Source of the DNA: Streptomyces blattellae
Lineage (GTDB): Bacteria; Actinomycetota; Actinomycetes; Streptomycetales; Streptomycetaceae
DNA length: 62,605 bases
Direction of reading: 5' to 3'
NCBI RefSeq assembly: GCF_009709555.1
Contig: NZ_WJBG01000107.1
Location: 1-62,605 of the forward strand
Below are positions 41,395 to 49,235 of the stretch, one piece after another. The stretch's first letter is position 1; every line of letters begins with the position of its first letter. The position numbers and the translations under genes were made by a program. Under the pieces are notes generated by a model. It was not told where the DNA came from. It made no database searches and saw only the letters and a program-made list of their open reading frames with translations.

Positions 41395-41440
41395 ACCCCG
41401 TCAGCGAACCCCGTCAGCGAACCCGTCAGCGAACCCGTCA
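41395..41440. repeat. 12-13-bp tandem repeat
   Basis: Four copies of GCGAACCC(C)GTCA lie between the methyltransferase start and an acyltransferase remnant. Two copies have 13 bases and two have 12. Confidence 0.85.
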
Positions 41441-41560
41441 GCGCGCCTTGGCGAGCGCGGCCCGCAGCCGCGGAGTGAGCGGCTTCTCGACGAAGCGGTG
41501 CAGCAGCCAGGCCAGCACCAGCATGGAGGCGACCGTCAGGGCGAACGTCAGTCCGGAAGA
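41438..41560 (-). pseudogene. 3' remnant of an acyltransferase 3 (OafA-like) gene
   Basis: About 40 codons read GLTFALTVASMLVLAWLLHRFVEKPLTPRLRAALAKAR and then stop. This is the terminal helix and tail typical of membrane acyltransferases of the OafA type. The remaining 300 or more residues are missing, and upstream sequence in this frame is unrelated. It suggests that an O-acetyltransferase gene once stood here, consistent with a surface polysaccharide region. Confidence 0.6.
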
Positions 41561-41656
41561 TTTTCGCCGACCCGCGCCCCGGGCGAGCGCAAGGGTGGGA
41601 CACGGTCGCCGGGCAGGCGCCTGGAAACCGCCTGTGACCGGCATGCCCTGCTTGCG

Positions 41657-42103
41657 CTACATGTCGTCAGGGAGCAGCCGGAACGCGTCGTGCCCGGTCA
41701 GTGGACGGATCATACGGAAATGCTGGTCCGAGGTGAACACGACGTCAGTTCGATACGTCGCGGCCAGGGCGACGTTCATGGCGTCAGCCATTCCGACGCC
41801 TTTGCCGCCGTCCGCGTCCGCATACCCTTCCGCGACAGCGATGGCGGAGCTGAGGTGGGGGCCGACTGGCGGCACTTCGAATCGGCGAGTGGCGACGTTG
41901 CGTTCGATGAATCGCGCAGCTGCCAGAGCCTTGCGGGCTCCGGCTCTCGATGTGATCAAGTAGTCCAACTCGGCCAGCACCAGCGGGGAGATGATGAGGT
42001 GGCTGGTTGTGGCGAGAGCCTTCTTGTGCGCCTCGTGGCCGGTGAGCTTCGGATCGAGGAGCCGGTAGAGAGCGTTGGTGTCGGCTACGGCGACCAGGCT
42101 CAA
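41657..42103 (-). CDS. PIN-domain toxin (VapC-like)
   Basis: The 148-residue protein has PIN-fold features: the first acidic residue in VAVADTNALYRLLD, a middle glutamate in ISPLVLAELDYLI, GMADAMNVALAATY with the third acidic residue, and VVFTSDQHFRMI. PIN toxins cut RNA using this acidic cluster. It overlaps the antitoxin gene by an ATGA junction, as usual for type II pairs. The RNA target cannot be deduced. Confidence 0.88.
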   Translation of the reverse strand: MSLVAVADTNALYRLLDPKLTGHEAHKKALATTSHLIISPLVLAELDYLITSRAGARKALAAARFIERNVATRRFEVPPVGPHLSSAIAVAEGYADADGGKGVGMADAMNVALAATYRTDVVFTSDQHFRMIRPLTGHDAFRLLPDDM

Positions 42104-42342
42104 GATCCCATCCCCCTGAGCGTGTCCTCGATTTCCTCATCGGTCAGGTCGGGAAGCCCGAGGTCGGGGAGCTCGATCTCGCCCATCGGGTCGGTGGGGT
42201 ACGGAGGGATGTCGTCCTCGGAGATTGGTACGACCCGTGCGACGGCCACGCCATTCTTGGTGACTGTGACCGTCTCGCCGCGAGCCGCCGCGGCGAGGAT
42301 CTGCGAGGACTTCTGGTTGAAGTCACGTGCGGTAGCTTCCAT
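42100..42342 (-). CDS. Phd/YefM-type antitoxin
   Basis: The 80-residue protein starts with the Phd/YefM DNA-binding fold (MEATARDFNQKSSQILAAAARGETVTVTKNGVAVARVVP). It ends in an acidic tail that would wrap the toxin (EIELPDLGLPDLTDEEIEDTL). It precedes and overlaps the PIN toxin gene. No ribosome site is visible before the ATG. The start codon lies inside a palindrome, so the mRNA may be leaderless and autoregulated. Confidence 0.88.
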   Translation of the reverse strand: MEATARDFNQKSSQILAAAARGETVTVTKNGVAVARVVPISEDDIPPYPTDPMGEIELPDLGLPDLTDEEIEDTLRGMGS

Positions 42343-42362
42343 GTATTACATGTTACTACATG
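42340..42362 (-). promoter_or_regulatory. antitoxin operator overlapping the start codon
   Basis: CATGTATTACATG (42340-42352) is a perfect palindrome with one central base. A further TACATG half-site lies at 42357-42362. The antitoxin ATG is within it. The area is the most A+T-rich nearby, consistent with a promoter and Phd-type autoregulation. Confidence 0.6.
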
Positions 42363-42491
42363 GGGAGTGGCGAACGCCGGAACCTCGCCCGAGCCCAGCA
42401 GGTCCCGCAGGAGGGGCTTTGGTGGAGGGCGGCGATGGGGGCATACCGGCACGCTGAAGGCGTGAGAGTTCGACGTCGGCCGGACCGTCCC

Positions 42492-42523
42492 GCGGTCCGC
42501 CCATTACACCCTGGGCGGACCGC
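42492..42523. other. perfect 11-bp inverted repeat
   Basis: GCGGTCCGCCC and GGGCGGACCGC enclose a 10-base loop, midway between the antitoxin promoter and the methyltransferase gene. It could be a terminator or an operator. I cannot tell which. The rest of 42363-42635 holds no gene. Confidence 0.6.
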
Positions 42524-42635
42524 CGAAACCTTTCGTGATCATCGCATCACCTGAACGGCTGTCGTGGCGTCGATCAGGTCGCGTCGGGAACACCGGCAGG
42601 GGCATGCTTCAGCACCTCACAGGAGGGGGAATCCA

Positions 42636-43463
42636 TTGCATCAGGAATCCATTTCTGCCCTGGCCGACGTTTTCGACCGGGCGGCCGAGGATTACGACCG
42701 GACCGGCGCGGCTTTCTTCACGCCCCTGGGCCGGCGACTGGTGGAAAGGGCCCGTATCGCGCCGGGAAGCAGGATTCTGGACGTGGGGTGCGGCAGCGGT
42801 GCCTGCCTCTTCCCGGCCGCCCGCGCGACGGGGCCGGACGGACGGGTCATGGGGATCGACCTGGCCCCGGCCATGGTCGACAGGGCCCGCGAGGAGGCGA
42901 AGTCACTCGGTCTGGGCCATGTCTCGGTGGAGATCATGGACGCCCTGCACCCCGCTTTCCCGACCGCCCATTTCGACGTAGTCCTCAGCAGCATGGTGCT
43001 CGTCTGGCTGCCCGATTCGGTGAATGTCCTGGAACGCTATCGACCTCTGCTGAAACCGGGCGGCAAACTCGTCTACTGCAATCCGAAGCTGACGGCGGGG
43101 GACGGGATTCCCTTCGTTCCGAAGGTTTTCGAGACCGTGATGGAATCGGCCGGCGTACGCCCCAAATCGTTCTTCGAGGGACTGGACAACGGCTGGCTCG
43201 GCGACCCGGAGGAAGCGCTCCTCAAGGCCGGGTACCACTCGGTCGACGTCTGCGACGAGCCGTACGCCCTGGAACTGCGCTCCGGCGACGACTGGGTCCG
43301 CTGGTCCTGGAGCCATGGTTTCCGGTCCTTCTGGGAGCAGATCCCGCAGGACCGGCTCGCCGGCCTGGAGGCCCAGGTCGCCGTCGGCACGGAAGCGCTG
43401 CGCGACGCCGACGGAGTGATCCGTGTCGCCGGGACTGTGCGCCATGTGTCGGCGACCGCTTGA
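42636..43463 (+). CDS. class I SAM-dependent methyltransferase
   Basis: The roughly 275-residue methyltransferase has motif I ILDVGCGSGACLFPAA, an acidic ribose ligand in VMGIDLAPAMVDRA, and the post-motifs FDVVLSSMVLVWLPD and LLKPGGKLVYCNP (UbiE/Methyltransf_11 type). TTG 42636 is chosen because a strong AGGAGGGG site lies six bases upstream; ATG 42564 has none. Its last 20 bases overlap the FAD/NAD(P) protein gene, so the genes form an operon. The substrate is unknown. It could belong to a small biosynthetic set with the following FAD and aldolase domains. Confidence 0.85.
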   Translation: MHQESISALADVFDRAAEDYDRTGAAFFTPLGRRLVERARIAPGSRILDVGCGSGACLFPAARATGPDGRVMGIDLAPAMVDRAREEAKSLGLGHVSVEIMDALHPAFPTAHFDVVLSSMVLVWLPDSVNVLERYRPLLKPGGKLVYCNPKLTAGDGIPFVPKVFETVMESAGVRPKSFFEGLDNGWLGDPEEALLKAGYHSVDVCDEPYALELRSGDDWVRWSWSHGFRSFWEQIPQDRLAGLEAQVAVGTEALRDADGVIRVAGTVRHVSATA

Positions 43464-45867
43464 ACTGGCCGTCGTGGGAGGCGGAGCCTCCACGGTGTGC
43501 CTGCTGGAAGCACTCGCATTCGCACGCGCACGCGCCCGGACACCGGCGGCCGTGCGGCTCACCGTGTTCGAGCCGTCGCCGCACCTCTGGCGCGGACGTC
43601 CCTACCGGCCGGACACCGACGTCCTGCGCCTCAACTCCGGTACCGGCGACATGTCGGTGCGGCACGGCGACCCGGGGCACTTCGACCGCTGGCTGGAGAG
43701 TGGTGACCGTACCGCCGTACCGCTCGACCCGTACATCGGCATCCGCTTCGCCCCACGGGCGGTCTACGGCTCGTACCTGGAGGATTCGGCACGAGCGAGC
43801 CTGCGCGACCTCACGGCACGCGGCTGGCGGACGGCCGTCGTCCGCGAGAGGGTCGTCTCCGCCGCACCGACCACCCGCGGCGGCGCCTTCCTCCGTACCG
43901 ACCGCGGCCGCCGCGTCCGGGCCGACCACGTGGTGCTGTGCGTGGGGCGCGGGGCACCGGAGGACAGCTACGGGCTCCAGGGCACCCCGGGCTTCGTGGC
44001 CGACCCCTATCCGGTGTCCGAGACCCTCGCCGCCTTCGATCCGGACGACGAGATCGGCATCGTAGGAAGCGGGCTCACCGCCGTCGACACGGTGCTCGCG
44101 CTTGCCGCCTTCGGGCATCGGGGCCGGATCACCCTCCTGTCCCGTCAGGGCGTACTGCCCGCGGTGCGCCAACGCCCGCTGACATCTTCGCTCCGGCACT
44201 TGACGGTCGACACCCGCCAACCCCTCGGCCTCGACACCGTCGTCGACGCCCTGTCCAAGGAACTCGCCCACGCCGGCGAGGACTTGACGACCGTGACGGC
44301 GGAGATCGCGGCCCTCTCCCAGGAGGACCCGACCGCCCGGCTGCGCCGCCAGCTCGCCGAGGTCGACTCCGGCAGCCGTGCCCTGCGCATCGTCCAGTCG
44401 GCGGTGCCGGACGCCGGCCCCGCCCTCTGGTCCGCGCTGCCCGACGGCCACAAGGCCGACCTGCTGCATCGGCATCACCGCAGCCTGCACGCCCTGTGCT
44501 GCCCGATGGCACCGGCCGGCGCCGCCGCGCTGCTCTGGCTGCTCGACTCGGGACGGCTGCGCATCGTCAAGGGCGTACGGCACATCATGCCCAAGGGGAG
44601 GGGAGATGACGGCTTCGTCGCCGTCACGGATTCGCGGCGGCGGCTGCGGTTCGACCGTCTCGTCAACGCGGTGAACTCCCCCGCGCACAAGATCCCGCCC
44701 GCGGCGGCGCCGCTGATCGACTCCCTGGTCACGGCGGGCGTGGCCGTCCGCGATCCCTTCGGCGGCCTGTCGGTGGAGCGCCCCACCAGCCGGCTCGTCG
44801 TCGAGGAGGAAGCCGACCCGCGCTTCCAGGTCCTCGGCGACCTCGCCTTCGGCACGTTCTTCTTCACCTTCGGGATCCCCGCGATGGTCAACCGCGCCCG
44901 GGAGATTGCGACTTCCCTGCTCGACCACATCAACGCGACCGCCGTACCACCTCACGACCCACCCCACGACCCACCCCACGACCCACCCCACGACCCACCC
45001 CACGACCCACCCCACGACCCACCCCACGACCCACCTCACTACGGAGACCACGTGATCAACCAGCGGACCGCCGCACCGACTGCCTTCCTCGCCGACACCG
45101 CCACCGGCCTCCCCCTGCCCGCCGCCCGCACCTTCGACTCCGTGGCCGGCGAACGTCGCCACCGCAAGCAGCGGCTCGCCGTCGCACTGCGCGTGTTCGG
45201 CAAGTACGGCTTCGGCGAGGGCATCTCGGGCCATCTCTCGGTCCGCGATCCCGAACGCCCCGACCACTTCTGGGTCAACCCCTTCGGCGTCTCCTTCAAC
45301 CGCGTCAAGGTGCGCGACCTCATCCTCGTCGACAGCGAGGGACGGGTGGTGGACGGCACCCGACATGTCAACCCGAGCGCGTTCGTCATCCATTCCAAGA
45401 TCCACGAACTGCGCCCGGACGCCACGGCCATCGCCCACGCCCACACCGTGCACTCCCGCGCGCTCGGCTCGCTGGGTCGCCTCCTCGACCCCCTCGACCA
45501 GGAATCCGCGGCCTTCTACCAGGACCAGGTCCTCTACGACGACTACCAGGGCCCGTCGGTCAAGCTGGACCTGGGCGAGGAGATCGCCAAGACGCTCGCC
45601 GGCAACAAGGCGCTGCTCCTCAAATACCACGGCCTGATCACCGTCGGCGGCTCGCTGGAGGAGGCCGTCCACTGGTTCCTCACGTACGACAGCGCCGCCC
45701 AGGTCCAGCTCCTCGCCCACGCGGCCGGCACCCCCCAGCCCCTCACCGACGAACAGGCGCGCTCCGCCCGCAGCGGCTTCGGCGACACCGAACTCGCCCG
45801 GTTCAGCTTCGAGTTGCTCTGGGACGAGACCATCCACGAGCAGCCGGACGTACTGGAGGAGCACTGA
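43444..45867 (+). CDS. FAD/NAD(P)-binding protein in frame with a class II aldolase domain
   Basis: One uninterrupted frame of about 807 residues holds two enzymes. Residues 1-500 are a FAD/NAD(P)-binding protein (PF13454 type), with ELAVVGGGASTV near the start, a second dinucleotide motif IGIVGSGLTAVDTVLAL and an ending REIATSLLDHINATAV. Eight PPHD-type tetrapeptides follow, then a class II aldolase/adducin domain. The ATG at 43444 overlaps the methyltransferase stop. The repeat unit is 12 bases, so the frame stays open whatever the copy number. It may be translated as one fusion protein, as two proteins through an internal GTG (next entry), or both. Confidence 0.75.
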   Translation: MCRRPLELAVVGGGASTVCLLEALAFARARARTPAAVRLTVFEPSPHLWRGRPYRPDTDVLRLNSGTGDMSVRHGDPGHFDRWLESGDRTAVPLDPYIGIRFAPRAVYGSYLEDSARASLRDLTARGWRTAVVRERVVSAAPTTRGGAFLRTDRGRRVRADHVVLCVGRGAPEDSYGLQGTPGFVADPYPVSETLAAFDPDDEIGIVGSGLTAVDTVLALAAFGHRGRITLLSRQGVLPAVRQRPLTSSLRHLTVDTRQPLGLDTVVDALSKELAHAGEDLTTVTAEIAALSQEDPTARLRRQLAEVDSGSRALRIVQSAVPDAGPALWSALPDGHKADLLHRHHRSLHALCCPMAPAGAAALLWLLDSGRLRIVKGVRHIMPKGRGDDGFVAVTDSRRRLRFDRLVNAVNSPAHKIPPAAAPLIDSLVTAGVAVRDPFGGLSVERPTSRLVVEEEADPRFQVLGDLAFGTFFFTFGIPAMVNRAREIATSLLDHINATAVPPHDPPHDPPHDPPHDPPHDPPHDPPHDPPHYGDHVINQRTAAPTAFLADTATGLPLPAARTFDSVAGERRHRKQRLAVALRVFGKYGFGEGISGHLSVRDPERPDHFWVNPFGVSFNRVKVRDLILVDSEGRVVDGTRHVNPSAFVIHSKIHELRPDATAIAHAHTVHSRALGSLGRLLDPLDQESAAFYQDQVLYDDYQGPSVKLDLGEEIAKTLAGNKALLLKYHGLITVGGSLEEAVHWFLTYDSAAQVQLLAHAAGTPQPLTDEQARSARSGFGDTELARFSFELLWDETIHEQPDVLEEH
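44947..45042. repeat. 8 x 12-bp tandem repeat joining two domains
   Basis: Eight copies of CCACCCCACGAC (first and last slightly changed) encode PPHD seven times and PPHY once. The array lies exactly between the FAD/NAD(P) domain and the aldolase domain and removes any stop codon between them. Confidence 0.95.
45052..45867 (+). CDS. class II aldolase/adducin family protein (possible internal start)
   Basis: From GTG 45052 the same frame gives a complete 271-residue class II aldolase/adducin protein. The GTG has its own ribosome site (GGAG, five bases spacing). Zinc-ligand histidines are visible in AHAHTVHSRAL and KYHGLITVGG, and the phosphate-loop region in GISGHLSVRD and NPFGVSFNRV. Such enzymes cleave or epimerise phosphosugars or act as decarboxylases. 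It may be an independent gene that became open to its upstream neighbour by repeat growth. A terminator follows. Confidence 0.7.
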   Translation: MINQRTAAPTAFLADTATGLPLPAARTFDSVAGERRHRKQRLAVALRVFGKYGFGEGISGHLSVRDPERPDHFWVNPFGVSFNRVKVRDLILVDSEGRVVDGTRHVNPSAFVIHSKIHELRPDATAIAHAHTVHSRALGSLGRLLDPLDQESAAFYQDQVLYDDYQGPSVKLDLGEEIAKTLAGNKALLLKYHGLITVGGSLEEAVHWFLTYDSAAQVQLLAHAAGTPQPLTDEQARSARSGFGDTELARFSFELLWDETIHEQPDVLEEH

Positions 45868-45877
45868 CGTCCCCCGC

Positions 45878-45919
45878 GAGCCCCGTACAGGCCGCTCCCG
45901 GCGTTCGGGTACGGGGCTC
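45878..45919 (+). terminator. terminator after the aldolase
   Basis: A perfect 11-bp stem (GAGCCCCGTAC with GTACGGGGCTC) encloses a 20-base loop, 10 bases behind the stop codon. Confidence 0.8.
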
Positions 45920-45939
45920 CCGCAGGACGTGTCCGGTAC

Positions 45940-46230
45940 GAAGTCAGCCCAGCGGCAGCGGGGTCGGAGCCCCCGGCGCGAGGCCTGCGACCCGGATGTT
46001 GCCGGCGTGCTCAAGCCCGGCTGACCCTGGGAGCTCCCCGCGGTCTACTCATCCGCGGCAACGACTACACGACCGAGGCGGACTTGACGGTCGGCGACGA
46101 GCAGCAGACGTACGGCATCGCCGAGAACACCTGGACCCCCGTGGGCGACGGTGCGGACGGACAAGCCGGTAAGTGGACGCTCCTGGAGTTTCGGACCTCC
46201 GAGCAGCGCACCGCCGAGCCCAGAACTCCC
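45940..46230. pseudogene. two short coding relics, unidentified
   Basis: On the minus strand about 25 codons read AGLEHAGNIRVAGLAPGAPT and on to a stop near 45942. On the plus strand from about 46055 a frame reads RGNDYTTEADLTVGDEQQTY and continues IAENTWTPVGDG before dissolving. Both look protein-like but are far too short, lack starts and abut each other at about 46020. I could not assign families. Together with 46230-46359 this gap holds no intact gene. Confidence 0.4.
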
Positions 46231-46359
46231 CGTTCCTTCGCACCACCCTCCGGCGCAAACCCAGTTGAGGGAAGACTCTGGCAGCGTCTCTCGCATCTGC
46301 CCGCCCCTTCAGGGCTTGACGGACATCCAGAACGCGTCGCCCTGGTGCAACGTCGCCGG

Positions 46360-48054
46360 TCAGCGGCGGCGATAGATCGTGATCGAGTGCCCCACCTCGT
46401 CGATCGCCCTGCTGCTGTCGATCAGCCGGGCCAGGGGCGCCTCCGCCGTGGCCGCCGCCGAGTCCGACACCACCAGGAGTCCGCGCACCTCGTCCGGAGC
46501 GACCGTGAGCGGGTCCGAAGCATGGATGCCGTAGTACGACGGCTCGCCGCTGCCCTTGTAGACCAGCCAGACCGTGTCGTCCGGGTAGCGTTCCCGCAGC
46601 CGGTCGGCGAGCCGCCCGAGGTCCTGGCCCCAGTCCACGTTCGAGTCGTGCAGCCACCGGTGGGTGTTCGCGGGCCCGCCGAACGCCTCGTTCGCGTACG
46701 GCAGGTAGTACGGGAACGTGCTGAGCGAGCTGCCGGCGACGAACGCCACGAGGGCGCCCGTCACCGCGTATGCCCACCGCCACCGGACCGAGAGCACGGC
46801 CGCCGCGGCGACGGCGAGGAACAGCGGCACGAAGATCGCGTACCGGGTGCCGTAGTCGCGGGTGCCGGTCATGGCCGTCACCAGCAGCACGGCCGTGGGC
46901 ACGAGCACGTACGGTGCCGCGGGCCGCAGCCGCCGGACCGCGCACAGCGCCACGGCACCGGCCGCCCACAGGACGAGCATGCCGAGCGGCGTCTTCACCA
47001 GGAAGGCGGCCGGCAGGTAGTACCAGAGCGAGCCGTAGTACACCCGGCCGTACAGGAAGCCGGTCCGGACGACCTCCTCCTTGCCGAACTGGATCAGCAT
47101 CCCGTCCCGGTACTCGCGGGGCAGCGGCAGCATCTCGGTGGCCAGGGCGCGCAGCCCGTGCACCTTCTGCATGTCGGCGGGCGGGGTCCAGTGCAGCCGC
47201 GGGTCGACGACGAGGTAGGAGGCCCACACCACGGCGATCGCGAGCAGCGTCATCGCGGCGGCCCACCCGACGGTGCCCAGCGCGAGCGTCCGGGCCGTGC
47301 GGCGCCGCCGGTCGCCGCCGGCCGGGCGCCGGGCGGCCAGGACGGACGGCACGGCGAGCAGGAGCACCACGGGAACGGCCACCAGGGTGTTCATCTTGGT
47401 GGCCAGGGCCGCGCCGAGCGCCAGCCCGGCCAGTGGGAGGTACAGGCCCGGCCGCCGGCGTGCCCGCCAGGTCAGCCAGACCGATGTCAGCACGAAGCCC
47501 GCGGCGGGCATGTCGAGGGTGGCCAGTGACCCGTGGGCGATGACGTCGGGAGAGAAGGTGTACAGCGCGAGCGCCACCAGGGCACCCACGCGGCCGGTGA
47601 GATCGCGGGCGAACGCGCAGATGACCAGCCCGAACAGCAGCGTCAGCACGATCACCGGGATCCGGGCCCAGAACATCAGCCGCCCCGGGTCGTTGCCCAG
47701 CTCGTACAGCAGTTTGCGGCCGAGCCTGCTCTGGTGTTCGGGGACCTCGTCCCCGAGGTGCGGGTCGGCGACAAGCACGCCGGTCGCGATGATGAGCTTG
47801 CCCAGCGGCGGGTGTTCCGGGTTGTACCGGAGGCTGCGCTCTTTGAGATAGACCGTGGCCGTGCCGACGTACACCGGCTCGTCGATGGTCGGCGACTGCT
47901 CCCTGGCCGTGATGACCATCGCCACCGCCATCTGGGCGAGGAGCGCCACGACGGCGAGCACGAACACCAATTGCCGGTGCCGGCGCAGCGCGGCGAAGCG
48001 CTCCCCGGGTCTTCGGGGCCGCTCCTCGCTCTCTGCGAGAGTTTCCGTCTGCAC
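46360..48054 (-). CDS. GT39-type (PMT/ArnT-like) membrane glycosyltransferase
   Basis: The roughly 564-residue protein has about ten membrane helices and the GT39/GT-C signature: an acidic Asp-Glu pair in the first outer loop (SPTIDEPVYVGTATVYLKE, then RYNPEHPPLGKLI). FSPDVIAHGSLATLDMPAAGF and the C-terminal DSNVDWGQDLGRLADRL also fit. Such enzymes transfer a sugar from a polyprenyl phosphate on the outer face of the membrane. GTG 48054 is chosen as the start; its ribosome site is weak. It lies 65 bases downstream of a methyltransferase-like pseudogene. Acceptor and sugar are unknown, and the locus suggests a wall glycopolymer. Confidence 0.85.
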   Translation of the reverse strand: MQTETLAESEERPRRPGERFAALRRHRQLVFVLAVVALLAQMAVAMVITAREQSPTIDEPVYVGTATVYLKERSLRYNPEHPPLGKLIIATGVLVADPHLGDEVPEHQSRLGRKLLYELGNDPGRLMFWARIPVIVLTLLFGLVICAFARDLTGRVGALVALALYTFSPDVIAHGSLATLDMPAAGFVLTSVWLTWRARRRPGLYLPLAGLALGAALATKMNTLVAVPVVLLLAVPSVLAARRPAGGDRRRRTARTLALGTVGWAAAMTLLAIAVVWASYLVVDPRLHWTPPADMQKVHGLRALATEMLPLPREYRDGMLIQFGKEEVVRTGFLYGRVYYGSLWYYLPAAFLVKTPLGMLVLWAAGAVALCAVRRLRPAAPYVLVPTAVLLVTAMTGTRDYGTRYAIFVPLFLAVAAAAVLSVRWRWAYAVTGALVAFVAGSSLSTFPYYLPYANEAFGGPANTHRWLHDSNVDWGQDLGRLADRLRERYPDDTVWLVYKGSGEPSYYGIHASDPLTVAPDEVRGLLVVSDSAAATAEAPLARLIDSSRAIDEVGHSITIYRRR

Positions 48055-48119
48055 GATCCCAGACCCTAGCCCGGCGCCGCGCTCGCCCACCGCCGGTCCC
48101 CGGACTGCCCGGGTGGGTC

Positions 48120-49095
48120 TCACCCCTTGCGGACCAGCTTCTTCAGCCTCGACATCGTCGACACCTTCGGCGCGTTGTCGTACGCCTTCTTCAGCTGCGC
48201 GAAGTGGTCGGCGCGGGTGCGGCTGAGGTACTCGTCGTTCTGCAGCGGCTTGGCGATGGACCAGGCCCGCTTGTGCTGGCCGTTGTAGTGGCAGACGAAC
48301 GCCTTGGACAGCTCCAGGACGGACTTGAAGGGGATGCCGCCGGTGTGGTCGCGGTCGATGCGGTCCTGGACGGCGGAGATCAGCTTCAGCTTCTCGTCGA
48401 CCGTGTAGGCGTTTTCGGTGATCCGGCGCATCACGTCCTCGGGGATCGGCTTCGTCACCTCGAAGGCGAGCGTGGAGCGGATCGGCGGGCCCGCGATCTC
48501 GATATACGGCAGCAGGGCGCCCGTGCTGTGGTGCAGCCAGGGCAGCCGCGGTCCGGCGAAGTCCTGGTGGAGGACGACAGTGCCGGGCCCCATGCGGGTC
48601 AGGAACCGTTCCGACACGCACTTGAAGACGTTGGCCGTCTTGGCTATGTCGATGTGCAGGAACTCGACCGGGCTCTTGTCCTCCGGGTCCGAGGTCTGCC
48701 AGAGGTCGCCGGCGTGGATCTCCAGGAAGGGCAGGAAGGGGCCCAGCCGGCGTTTGAAGTCGTCCAGGAACGAGTTGTCGTCCGGCCGGCTTGTGCCCGG
48801 AGTCGAAGAACTTCTCCGTGGCGAACGTGCCCTTGCCGACCCGGAAGAAGTCGTACGCGTGCAGTCGCCCCGTCTTCTCGTCGAAGGCCGGGTTCTCCTG
48901 CAGGCCCATCGCGAGCGCGTACGTGGATCCGCCGCCGCCGGAGCCGAGCTCGACGATCCGGTCCTTGCCGGTGAGGCGGTGGCGCCCCACGAGGTACAGG
49001 AACTGCAGCTCCCACTGGCTGCACTGGGTGTAGGGCAGGTCGTCCGGCAGCTTCACGCTGTCGAACATCGAGTAGAGCCGGCCGAGCGTCGTCAT
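48120..49095 (-). pseudogene. methyltransferase-like gene broken by a 4-bp duplication
   Basis: The N-terminal frame (YTQCSQWELQFLYLVGRHR, then the Rossmann motif RIVELGSGGGGSTYALAMG) runs to SGHKPAG and is then lost. The next frame continues DDNSFLDDFKRRLGPFLPFLEIHAGDL, PVEFLHIDIAKTANVF and VVLHQDFAGPRLPWLHHS to a stop at 48120. At 48782-48789 the sequence CCGGCCGG is a duplicated tetranucleotide. Removing one CCGG restores a single frame of about 324 codons reading KPDDNSF. The family is SAM-methyltransferase-like and the product unknown. Damage is recent or an assembly error. Confidence 0.75.
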
Positions 49096-49235
49096 GAGTT
49101 CCTCGCGGTGTTCGAATCAGACGGTGCCCGTGATCCTAGGGTTCACGGGCACCGCCCCACCATGAAAACCACGGAGTACGTCGGTGACCTAAGGGCGTTC
49201 GACTGTCCTTCTCTCCGTGTTCACTCCTGATTCGC

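Noticed and set aside
44947..45042. Regular repeats as a possible CRISPR array
   Set aside because: The units are contiguous 12-mers with no spacers, and no cas genes are near.
43222..46014. A 930-codon minus-strand open frame over the methyltransferase, FAD and aldolase genes
   Set aside because: It is antisense to clear enzymes. The repeated GWVV stretch is just the complement of the 12-bp repeat.
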